A DNA stretch of 18,032 nt from UBA2219 sp964612075 (GTDB taxonomy: Bacteria > Desulfobacterota > Deferrimicrobia > Deferrimicrobiales > Deferrimicrobiaceae): positions 1 through 18,032 of the forward strand of contig CAZTFC010000048.1 in NCBI GenBank assembly GCA_964612075.1, written 5' to 3'. Both the position numbers and the translations under genes were made by a program. The notes below the pieces were generated by a model that was not told the DNA's origin, did no database searches, and saw only the letters and a list, made by a program, of their open reading frames with translations. Below, one piece after another: positions 7,468 to 14,260 of the stretch; position 1 is the stretch's first letter, and each line of letters starts with the position of its first letter.

Positions 7468-7493
7468 ATTTCATGAAATATGAAATATGAAAT
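7468..7493. promoter_or_regulatory. Candidate operator: palindrome plus three tandem ATGAAAT heptamers
   Basis: The 12-base perfect palindrome ATTTCATGAAAT (7468-7479) merges into three head-to-tail copies of ATGAAAT (7473-7479, 7480-7486, 7487-7493). The outer arms ATTTCAT and ATGAAAT are also inverted. The patch is markedly AT-rich in very GC-rich DNA and sits immediately upstream of the candidate -35 box. This is the expected place for a regulator site or an A/T-rich upstream promoter element. Confidence 0.5.
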
Positions 7494-7536
7494 TATTGGA
7501 CGGCCCGCGCCCTCCCTCCTCACGGTCGCCATGACC

Positions 7537-7625
7537 GGCCGATGCGCCGTTTTTTCTCCTCTCCGCACGGGACGGACGCCTTCGAGGGATAATGAAGAAA
7601 GGAACGGAACAAGAGGGATACCGTC
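7537..7625 (+). repeat. Duplicated leader, copy B (upstream of the DUF2513 gene)
   Basis: This contains the same ordered blocks as 75-165: GGCCGATGC (7537), T6 run (7550), GGAC-x-CCTT (about 7573), GATAATG (7588), GGAA, and GAGGGAT (7613-7619). GATAAT at 7588-7593 could be a -10 box, but I find no good -35. The ribosome site AGAGGG lies 8 bases before the ATG at 7626. Confidence 0.6.
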
Positions 7626-7976
7626 ATGGAACGCGACCTGGAACTGATCCGGAAAATGGTCCTGGAGCTGGACGACTCGCCGCCGGGATGGGGGCCGGAC
7701 ATGAAATTCCCCGGGTACAGCGAGGCGGTGATCGGATACCACGCGTACCTCCTCATCGACGCCGGGCTCGCCCGGGGGCGGGACGCTTCGGTCCTGGCCG
7801 CCGAGGCCCCGTTCGGCTTCATCACGCACCTCACGCAGGCCGGCCATGAATTCGCGGAAGCCGTCAAGAATGAAGGGCGATGGAGAAAGGCGCTCTCGAT
7901 CGTGAAGGATAAAGGAGAATCCGTCTCCCTGGGCTCCCTGGCCCGGTTGATGGACGACTTGGGAAAGGAGGGATGA
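7626..7976 (+). CDS. DUF2513 family protein
   Basis: This 116-residue soluble protein starts MERDLELIRKMVLELDD, the typical DUF2513 N-terminus. It continues with YSEAVIGYHAYLLIDAGLA (the helix-turn region that resembles a winged-helix fold) and then THLTQAGHEFAEAVKNEGRWRKA, matching the family's LTWxGHEFLDxxR-type core. The biochemical role of the family is unknown; members are common on phages and genomic islands, and a DNA-binding role is a guess. The ribosome site AGAGGG is 8 bases upstream. The stop is 4 bases before the start of the 110-residue gene, whose ribosome site lies inside this gene's last codons, so the two are probably translationally coupled. The gene is missing from the related unit at 75-510. 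Confidence 0.85.
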   Translation: MERDLELIRKMVLELDDSPPGWGPDMKFPGYSEAVIGYHAYLLIDAGLARGRDASVLAAEAPFGFITHLTQAGHEFAEAVKNEGRWRKALSIVKDKGESVSLGSLARLMDDLGKEG

Positions 7977-8325
7977 GGCGATGGGATGGCGGAAAATCGT
8001 GGAACCCGGCGGAGCCGGGCAGGAGGTCGAAATGTACGAGGGAGACGTTCCGGCGGAAATCCTGAAGGGGCCGGTCGACGGACTTCTCCGGGAGCTCGAG
8101 GAAAAGGCCGGGAAGCGGCTGCACGCCCGATACCTGCTGTCGCTGATCGAAAACTTCCTCGACGGGAGGATCCGGGGGGAAACCGCCGCGCACAGGCACC
8201 TCGCCCGGCCGTTCGAGGAAGTCAGGAACGAGTACCGCAAGGAATGGGGCCGGGACCCGTACCGCGAGGAATTGCTCGCGGTGGTTCGTTCCGTACTCCA
8301 GGCCGCGCCGTGAAGCCGGGGACGG
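7966..8325 (+). repeat. Direct repeat copy B (110-residue gene unit)
   Basis: Gapless counterpart of 151-510 at an offset of 7815 bases, same orientation. The similarity starts in the last codons of the DUF2513 gene and fades about 12 bases after the stop at 8313. Confidence 0.9.
7981..8313 (+). CDS. Unrecognised 110-residue protein, copy B
   Basis: Paralogue of the protein at 166-498, same length, about 83% identical. No family is recognised. Long stretches are unchanged between the copies (YEGDVPAEIL, LLRELEEK, YLLSLIENFL, HRHLARPFEEVR, REELLAVVRSVLQ). Differences cluster in the first 20 residues and in the loops near residues 60-70 and 90-95. About 43 base changes give 19 residue changes, which suggests selection to keep the protein. 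AAAGGAGGG within the preceding gene provides the ribosome site. It follows DUF2513 by 4 bases and precedes the lipoprotein-protease pair by 80 bases. It may act with the DUF2513 protein; that is inference from position only. Confidence 0.8.
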   Translation: MGWRKIVEPGGAGQEVEMYEGDVPAEILKGPVDGLLRELEEKAGKRLHARYLLSLIENFLDGRIRGETAAHRHLARPFEEVRNEYRKEWGRDPYREELLAVVRSVLQAAP

Positions 8326-8344
8326 CTCCGCGGCGATATTTTCA

Positions 8345-8374
8345 TTCGAATATTCCTCCCCGATTTCGTCTAAT
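8345..8374 (+). promoter_or_regulatory. Weak candidate promoter before the lipoprotein-protease pair
   Basis: The AT-rich interval 8336-8380 contains TTCGAA (8345-8350) and, 18 bases later, TCTAAT (8369-8374), a 5-of-6 match to the -10 consensus; the -35 matches only 3 of 6. The implied 5' leader before GTG 8394 would be only about 13 bases, though it still includes the AGGAGG site at 8383. Confidence 0.3.
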
Positions 8375-8393
8375 AGTATCCGAGGAGGCATTT

Positions 8394-8783
8394 GTGCGGG
8401 GAATCGCTTTCCTGTTGGCCCTGGCCCTGCTGACCGGCTGCGGGGCGGGCGGCGGCGGAATGATCGCGGACGACGGGGGGCGGCCCTCCCGCGGCGCCGA
8501 TCCCGCTCCTGCTTCCTCCACAACGGCGGCCCAAGCGGCCGTCTCCCGGCAGCTCATAATGAAATTCAAGCCGCATACCGTCGCATGCGACCCTGCGGGG
8601 ATCGCGCAGCTCTCCCTCGCGACGCGCGTGTCGCTGGAATTCGTCCGGACCATGTCCGGAGGCGCCTGCGTGGTGAAGCAGTCGGCCGACAGCGCGGACG
8701 ACCTGTCGAAGGGGCAGGAAACGCTTGAGAAGAACCCGGCCGTCGAATACGTGGAGCCGGACGCGGTCATGAAGGCGCTCTGA
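8394..8783 (+). CDS. Lipoprotein with free-standing subtilisin-propeptide-like (I9-like) domain
   Basis: The start is GTG at 8394, with AGGAGG (8383-8388) 5 bases upstream, giving 129 residues. The N-terminus is a lipoprotein signal, VRGIAFLLALALLTGC, with Cys16 as the lipidated residue. Gly follows the Cys, so the outer membrane is likely rather than retention in the inner membrane. A low-complexity linker (about residues 17-52) leads to a domain of about 77 residues. It starts QLIMKFKP, has a middle VRTMSGGACVV, and ends NPAVEYVEPDAVMKAL. The VEYVEPD ending is the classic end of subtilase propeptides. The neighbouring protease has the same three landmarks in its own propeptide (QLIVKP, IRAMSGNGYVV, GVEYAEPD), so the two are homologous. 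There is no protease domain. It likely binds the adjacent protease as inhibitor or folding helper (inferred). Confidence 0.8.
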   Translation: MRGIAFLLALALLTGCGAGGGGMIADDGGRPSRGADPAPASSTTAAQAAVSRQLIMKFKPHTVACDPAGIAQLSLATRVSLEFVRTMSGGACVVKQSADSADDLSKGQETLEKNPAVEYVEPDAVMKAL

Positions 8784-8847
8784 CGCGGTCGCCGCACCCT
8801 TGCGGAAGAAGCCCGCGCCGCGACAATGCTCGAGTGGGAGTGAAAAC

Positions 8848-10995
8848 ATGAAAACCGGAAGCCCCCTCGCTCTGCAGGGTATCGCCGCGGCGTTCGCCCT
8901 GCTCGTCGCGCTCGCTCCGCCGGTCCCCGCGGGTTCGACCGGCCCGAACGGGGAAGAGATGGTGTCCCAGCTGATCGTGAAACCGCGCGCCCCGGCGGGC
9001 GCCGGATTGTCGAAGGCGCTTCAAGCGTTCGACGCCGGCGGCCTGTCGAAAAACGCCAACGTCCCGATGAGGGTTATCCGGGCCATGTCGGGCAACGGGT
9101 ACGTGGTCAGGCTGGATCGCCCCGTCAAGCTGTCCGAGGCGAGGGTCATCTCCCGGCGGCTGATGCGCAACGACGGCGGCGTGGAATATGCGGAGCCCGA
9201 CCGCGTCGTCCACCCGACGGCGACGGAGCCTTCCGACCCCGGTTACCTTCCTTATCAATGGCACTACTTCGCGCCCGCGGGAACCTCCAACCAGGGCGGC
9301 GCCAACCTGCCGGAAGCGTGGGACGTCACCCGGGGCGACGCTTCCGTCACCGTCGCGGTGATCGACACGGGATACCGACCGCACGCCGACCTCGGCACGG
9401 TCCTGCCGGGATACGATTTCATCACCGATTCGGCGAGGGCCAACGACGGCGACGGGCGTGACGACGACGCGCAGGACCCGGGCGATTGGGTCGCGGCGGA
9501 GGAATGCGGCACCGGCCAAACCGCGAGGAACTCCTCCTGGCACGGCACCCATGTCGCGGGGACGATCGCCGCCCTGATGAACAACGGCATCGGAGGGACG
9601 GGCGTGGCCCCCGACGTCAGGATATTGCCCGTGCGCGTCCTGGGGAAGTGCGGCGGCCTGGTATCCGACATCGCCGACGGGATGCGCTGGGCGGCCGGCC
9701 TGTCCGTCACCGGCGTGCCGGCCAACCCCAGCCCGGCGAACGTGCTGAACATGAGCCTGGGCGCCGCCGGCACATGCTCCGCGACGTTCCAGAATGCCGT
9801 GAACGACATCGTCAACGCGGGCAGGGCGATCGTGGCGGCGACCGGCAACAACGGCACCACTTCCGTCGGCCAGCCGGCCAACTGCGCCGGCGTCTTCGCG
9901 GTCACCGCGCATTCGGTCACGGGCGGCAACGCCTATTATGCCGACATCGGCGCCATAACGATGATCAGCGCTCCAGGCGGCGATTATCTGGGCGGGGTCT
10001 ATTCCCTTTCCAATACGGGCGCGACCGTTCCGGCGTCGGACAGCTACGCCGCGAAGACCGGCACCAGCATGGCCGCCCCGCACGTCGCCGGCGTCGCGGC
10101 CCTGATGCTGTCGGTGAAATCCTCCCTGACGCCCGCGCAGATCCGGTCGTACCTGCAGTGGTCGGCCCGCGCGTTTCCCGAAGGCGATATCTGCGCGACA
10201 ACGTACCCCGGAATGTGCGGCGCGGGACTCCTGGACGCCGCGGGCGCGCTCAACACGATCCCGGCCGCCCCGCCGACGGTGGTCGTGGCGAACCCGTCGC
10301 AGATCGTCCCGCCGGGCGCGACCGTTTCGCTTGCGGGAAGCGCGACCGCCGAACCGCCGCGCGACATCGAAACCTACCAGTGGACCCAGATCGCCGGCGC
10401 TTCCGTCGGCGTCATCGGCAACGCGAACACGGCCAGCGCCACGTTCACTTCGCCCGCGACCGGCAGCTACTCGTTCCGGCTGACGGCGACGGATTCCACC
10501 GGACGGGCCGGAACGGCCACCGCGGCCGTCCGGGTCAATTCGCCCCCCGTCCTGGCCGGCGTCGCCGCGCAGACGGTCACGTCGGGAAATTCGCTCGTCT
10601 TCACCGTGGGGGCCACCGACATCGACGGCGATACGCCGATCTTCCACTCGATCTCCCTGCCGGCGGGAGCGACGCTGAGCGCGGACGGCGTGTTCAGCTG
10701 GCCGAACGCAACCCCCGCGGGAAGCCATGCGTTGACCTATTACGCCAGCGACGCCTACGGCGCGGACAGCGCGACGGGAACCGTCCAGATCACCGTTACG
10801 GCGGCCCCCGCGACGACCGGCGGAGGGGGCGGCGGGGGCGGCGGCTGCACCGTGGCCGGAACGGCCGGCGGGGGGATCTCGGACCTGGCGGGCGCCTTCG
10901 GGGCGATGTTCCTGCCGTTCGCGTGGTCGGGCACCCGGAGGGTTTTCCGGCGCTTCGCCGGCTTGAAAAAACCGTCAGGTCCCGTGAGGACATGA
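8848..10995 (+). CDS. Secreted subtilisin-like serine protease (S8) with Ig-like repeats and C-terminal anchor-like tail
   Basis: The start at 8848 has GGGAG 7 bases upstream and opens directly into a signal peptide; a TTG at 8800 is less likely. The product has 715 residues. The order is: signal peptide (about 1-31), I9-type propeptide (about 37-120, ending VEYAEPD), and S8 catalytic domain (about 150-470). The catalytic residues are Asp173 (VIDTGY), His232 (HGTHVAGT) and Ser407 (GTSMAAPHVAG), with oxyanion Asn334 (ATGNNGT). Then come a PKD/REJ-like Ig domain (about 473-564) and a putative Ig (He_PIG-like) domain (about 565-650, LPAGATLSADGVFSW). Last are nine Gly, Cys667, a hydrophobic stretch (about 675-693) and a basic end (GTRRVFRRF). 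The tail resembles bacterial Cys-containing CTERM sorting signals. It is paired with the propeptide-like lipoprotein 64 bases upstream and followed by a strong hairpin. Confidence 0.93.
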   Translation: MKTGSPLALQGIAAAFALLVALAPPVPAGSTGPNGEEMVSQLIVKPRAPAGAGLSKALQAFDAGGLSKNANVPMRVIRAMSGNGYVVRLDRPVKLSEARVISRRLMRNDGGVEYAEPDRVVHPTATEPSDPGYLPYQWHYFAPAGTSNQGGANLPEAWDVTRGDASVTVAVIDTGYRPHADLGTVLPGYDFITDSARANDGDGRDDDAQDPGDWVAAEECGTGQTARNSSWHGTHVAGTIAALMNNGIGGTGVAPDVRILPVRVLGKCGGLVSDIADGMRWAAGLSVTGVPANPSPANVLNMSLGAAGTCSATFQNAVNDIVNAGRAIVAATGNNGTTSVGQPANCAGVFAVTAHSVTGGNAYYADIGAITMISAPGGDYLGGVYSLSNTGATVPASDSYAAKTGTSMAAPHVAGVAALMLSVKSSLTPAQIRSYLQWSARAFPEGDICATTYPGMCGAGLLDAAGALNTIPAAPPTVVVANPSQIVPPGATVSLAGSATAEPPRDIETYQWTQIAGASVGVIGNANTASATFTSPATGSYSFRLTATDSTGRAGTATAAVRVNSPPVLAGVAAQTVTSGNSLVFTVGATDIDGDTPIFHSISLPAGATLSADGVFSWPNATPAGSHALTYYASDAYGADSATGTVQITVTAAPATTGGGGGGGGGCTVAGTAGGGISDLAGAFGAMFLPFAWSGTRRVFRRFAGLKKPSGPVRT

Positions 10996-11025
10996 CCCGC
11001 GCGACGCTTCGCGGCGTCGCGCGGG
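10996..11025 (+). terminator. Strong 12-pair hairpin directly after the protease stop (no U-tract)
   Basis: CCCGCGCGACGC (10996-11007) pairs perfectly with 11014-11025 around a 6-base loop TTCGCG. It begins on the base after the TGA. A second, 12-base palindrome, CCTTCCGGAAGG, follows at 11031-11042. No T-run follows either one, so termination would need another factor, or the role is protection of the 3' end. It separates the protease from the YdbH-like gene at 11069. Confidence 0.55.
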
Positions 11026-11068
11026 CCGCACCTTCCGGAAGGGCGGGATCGCCCCGGCGGGGACCCCG

Positions 11069-14000
11069 ATGAACTGGAGACGCGCTGCCCTTTGGTGCAT
11101 CGCCGTAACGGCGCTTGTTTTCGGGGTCGTCTCGCTCGCCGCGGCCTTGGCTCTGCACCGGCCCGAATGGTTCCGCCCGTGGGTGGAACGGGCGCTGACC
11201 CCGCGCGGCGGCACGGCATCCCTGGCCGGTTTGAAACTCTCGATCGCCCCTCCTTCCGTCGAAATCTCGGGGCTCATGATCAAAGGCCCTGCGCCCGAGG
11301 GCGATCTCCTGCGCCTGGAGCGCCTGCGGGTCGAGCCGGTCCCCGGGGCCATCTTCCGCGCCGGCCCGTGGCTGCGGCGGGTGGCGGCCTCCGGCCTCGT
11401 GTACGAGCGCACGCGCCCCCGGGAGACCGAGGGGACGCCCGACCTGACGCCGATCACCCGCCTGTTCGACATCGAGGAGCTTGCGCTCTCGGACGCCCGC
11501 TTCCGCATCGCCCTGGCGCAAGGCGAACTCTCCGCCGACGGGGTCCGCATAAGCCTGAACCCGGGCGAAGGCGGCGGTCGCCGTTTCGAGGGGAACGGGA
11601 AACTGGCGTTCCGCCGGCAGGGAAGCGCCGTCGCGGAGGGAAGCCTCGCCGCCCGGGGGACCGTGACGGCGGAACCCGCGATCGCGGCCGACCTGGAGCT
11701 CGCGTCGGCCCGGCTGACGCTGCCGTGGCTCTCGGGCGACGTATCCGGAAAGGCCCGGCTGCGGGTGGATCCGAAACGGATTCAGGCCACGGAGCTGACC
11801 CTGCTCCTTCCGCAGGCGCGGCCGGGTCGAGGGCGCCGGGCGATCGGGAATATCGGCCCGATCCGCCTTGACGCGTCGGCGGGCGCGACGCTGGATGGCA
11901 AGGATCTCCGCCTGGAGGTGAGCCGTCTCGACATCGGGGGGATGCTCATGGGGCGGGGAGAGGCGGACGGGCCCGCGCCGGAACGCATCTCCGGGGCGTT
12001 CGAGGGGGAAATCCCCCGGGTCGAGCGGTTGAGGGCCGCCCTGTCCCCGCTCCTGCCCGCGATCCTGGCGGGCATGGATCTCTCGGGAAGGCTCCCCTTC
12101 CGCATCGGGACGTCGGGCCGGGAGGCGGAGCGTGCGCTGGCCCTGGAACTCGCTCCGCGGGACCTGCGGTTTTCCTTGCCGGCGGCAGGGGTCGGCTTGA
12201 ACATCGCGGGATCCGTGCGGATGGAAGGCCCGCTCCGTGACTGGATCGACGGAAAGGCCGCCCTGGCGGGACGGGTCCGGGGAACCGGGAATCTCGGGAA
12301 ACCGCCGGTGGCGGTGCGCGCTTTCCGGTTCGACGCGCCGCTGGCCGGCACCGTCGCCGCCCCCGCTTCGACCGGCTGGAAGCTTTCGGCCGGCGCGGGG
12401 GAAGCAACTTTCGAAGGCCGCCCACTCCCGCTGGGAACGATGGGAATCTCCGGCTCCGCAACGTCGGCCGGCCGTTCCTTCCGCGCGACCGGAGTGGACA
12501 TCCGTTCCGGCTCCCTCGGCCGCCTGAAAGGGGAGCTGGCTTTCCGGGAAGGGAAGCCCTCCGGCCGCCTGGACGGGAAAAATCTCCCCGCGGACAACCT
12601 GGTGCGGCTGGCGGGGGCGCTGGGCGGGAAGAATACGGACGGCTGGTCGCCCGCCGGCTCCGCCGACCTCTCCGCCCGGCTGGAAACCGGGAAGGGCGGC
12701 TCCCGGATCACCGCCGCGCTTTCGCTCGGAGGGATCGGCTTCAATTCCCCCTCCGGCGACCTGATGGCGCAGAAGCTGACCGGCAAGGCGGACCTCGAGG
12801 CGCTGCTGCCGCTGCCCCGCTTGAAAGCGGACCTGGCCCTGCACGGGGGCGAGGCCCTCTGGGGCACGGTGTACGTCGACCTCGCCAAGGCACCCCTCGA
12901 GGTACACGCGACGGGAACGCGCGAGGGGCCCGACGATTACAAGGACCTTTCCCTGGCGATCGGGCTGGAAGGGTACGGCCGGCTGAAAATCGACGGAAGC
13001 GCGCGCCGCGCGGGGAATACATGGCGCCACCAGGGGCGCGTCGCCTTGACCGAGGCGCGGCTCGGCCCGATCTTCCGGACCTTCCTGAGGGACCCGCTGG
13101 CCGCGTCGCAGCCCGGCCTGGCGGGGCTGGAGATGGAAGGTGGCGCCGAGGCCGCCCTTTCCTTTTCCGGGTCCGGGCGGGCCGCCGACGTGGTCGGGTC
13201 GCTCCGGGTGAACTCGGGCGGGGTCCGCGGCGGAGAGGGGCCGCCGCTCCTCTCCGGATTCGAGGTCGCCCTCCCGATCGAATACTCCCTGGGGTCCCCG
13301 GATCCCGGCCGCCCCGCGCCGCGCGGCGCGGAACGGTGGGGCCGGCTCCGCCTGGAGAAGATCCGCCTGGCGGGACAGGAGCTGGGTCCGCTGGAGATGC
13401 CGGCGGCCCTGATGCCCAACCGCCTCTACCTCGACGGGGCGGTCGACACGTCGCTGCTCGGGGCGAACGTGTCCCTGCGGGGGATCCGGGTGGAGCGACC
13501 GCTTTCACCGGATTTCCGGATCGTCTCCGCGGCGCGGCTGGCAGGGCTCGACCTCGCCCGGGTCGCCGGGGGCAAAGCCCTGCTGGAAGGTTCCCTGAAC
13601 GGGCTTCTCGATCCCGTCTCCATCGGCCGGGACCGCATGACCGCCGAGGGAGAACTGACCGGGGAGCTGTTCGGCGGCCGGATGGAGATCCGCAACGTGA
13701 CGGTGGAACGCCCCTTTGGCGAGGGGCGCGAGATCGGCGCCGACGTGGAAGCGGACCGGATCGACCTGGAAAGGCTGACCGCGGCCCTGGGCGCCGGTCG
13801 CGTCACCGGGCGCCTCTCCGCCTCCGTTTCGGGGCTGCGGGTCGCCTACGGCCAGCCGGTGGCGTTCCATCTCAAGGCGGAGTCGGTCCCCGTGAAAGGA
13901 GTGGACCAGTCGGTGAGCATCAAGGCGGTGAACTCCATCTCGCAGGTCGGCACGGGCTCGTCGTTGAGCGGGATGGGGGTCTCCCTGATGACGTCGATTT

Positions 14001-14218
14001 TCCGGGAATTCGCCTACGAGAAGATCGGCGTCGAATGCACCCTGAACAACGACGTCTTCATTCTCCGGGGGCTCATCCGGGAAGATGGTTTAGAGTATCT
14101 GGTGAAGAGGCGCTTCCTGTCCGGGATCAACGTGATCAACCGCAACCCGGACAACCGCATCAGCTTTTCGGACATGGTCGAGCGGGCGAGGCGCGTGACC
14201 CGGGAGCGTTCCGAGTAG
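11069..14218 (+). CDS. Large AsmA/TamB-superfamily protein, YdbH-like
   Basis: The 1049-residue product has one N-terminal membrane segment (residues about 7-29), after which the protein is periplasmic. The long middle is repetitive alternating-polarity beta sequence (phrases such as LRLERLRVEPVPG, ISGLMIKGPAP, ELALSDARFRIA, GSLAARGTV), as in AsmA-like proteins that form a lipid-conducting groove. The C-terminal part (about 880-1049) has the conserved-looking VSIKAVNSISQVGTG, FREFAYEKIGVECTL and FILRGLIREDGLEYLVK, then SGINVINRNPDNRISF. The YdbH assignment rests on this layout plus the YdbL-domain gene 42 bases downstream, the partnership seen in enterobacteria (ydbH-ynbE-ydbL). The ATG at 11069 has only a weak GGCGGGGA upstream. 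Other AsmA-family names (DUF748, TamB) are possible. Confidence 0.7.
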   Translation: MNWRRAALWCIAVTALVFGVVSLAAALALHRPEWFRPWVERALTPRGGTASLAGLKLSIAPPSVEISGLMIKGPAPEGDLLRLERLRVEPVPGAIFRAGPWLRRVAASGLVYERTRPRETEGTPDLTPITRLFDIEELALSDARFRIALAQGELSADGVRISLNPGEGGGRRFEGNGKLAFRRQGSAVAEGSLAARGTVTAEPAIAADLELASARLTLPWLSGDVSGKARLRVDPKRIQATELTLLLPQARPGRGRRAIGNIGPIRLDASAGATLDGKDLRLEVSRLDIGGMLMGRGEADGPAPERISGAFEGEIPRVERLRAALSPLLPAILAGMDLSGRLPFRIGTSGREAERALALELAPRDLRFSLPAAGVGLNIAGSVRMEGPLRDWIDGKAALAGRVRGTGNLGKPPVAVRAFRFDAPLAGTVAAPASTGWKLSAGAGEATFEGRPLPLGTMGISGSATSAGRSFRATGVDIRSGSLGRLKGELAFREGKPSGRLDGKNLPADNLVRLAGALGGKNTDGWSPAGSADLSARLETGKGGSRITAALSLGGIGFNSPSGDLMAQKLTGKADLEALLPLPRLKADLALHGGEALWGTVYVDLAKAPLEVHATGTREGPDDYKDLSLAIGLEGYGRLKIDGSARRAGNTWRHQGRVALTEARLGPIFRTFLRDPLAASQPGLAGLEMEGGAEAALSFSGSGRAADVVGSLRVNSGGVRGGEGPPLLSGFEVALPIEYSLGSPDPGRPAPRGAERWGRLRLEKIRLAGQELGPLEMPAALMPNRLYLDGAVDTSLLGANVSLRGIRVERPLSPDFRIVSAARLAGLDLARVAGGKALLEGSLNGLLDPVSIGRDRMTAEGELTGELFGGRMEIRNVTVERPFGEGREIGADVEADRIDLERLTAALGAGRVTGRLSASVSGLRVAYGQPVAFHLKAESVPVKGVDQSVSIKAVNSISQVGTGSSLSGMGVSLMTSIFREFAYEKIGVECTLNNDVFILRGLIREDGLEYLVKRRFLSGINVINRNPDNRISFSDMVERARRVTRERSE

Positions 14219-14260
14219 GACGGGACCGCACACCGGACCGACGACAAAAAGGGGGACGGC

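Noticed and set aside
7536..7555. Possible intrinsic terminator CGGC/GCCG plus T6
   Set aside because: The stem has only 4 pairs and no plus-strand gene ends just upstream; better explained as part of the duplicated leader.
151..8325. Composite transposon or prophage bounded by the two direct repeats
   Set aside because: No transposase, integrase or terminal inverted repeats; the repeats are coding genes, and the interval holds ordinary metabolic genes with composition like the surroundings.
8767..10728. 653-residue open frame antisense to the subtilase
   Set aside because: Its residues are Arg/Gly/Ala-rich low-complexity typical of antisense frames in high-GC DNA, whereas the sense strand has a complete S8 protease with catalytic triad.
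10796..13030. 744-residue open frame antisense to the YdbH-like gene
   Set aside because: No recognisable domain; composition is Pro/Arg/Gly-rich shadow of the sense AsmA-like protein.
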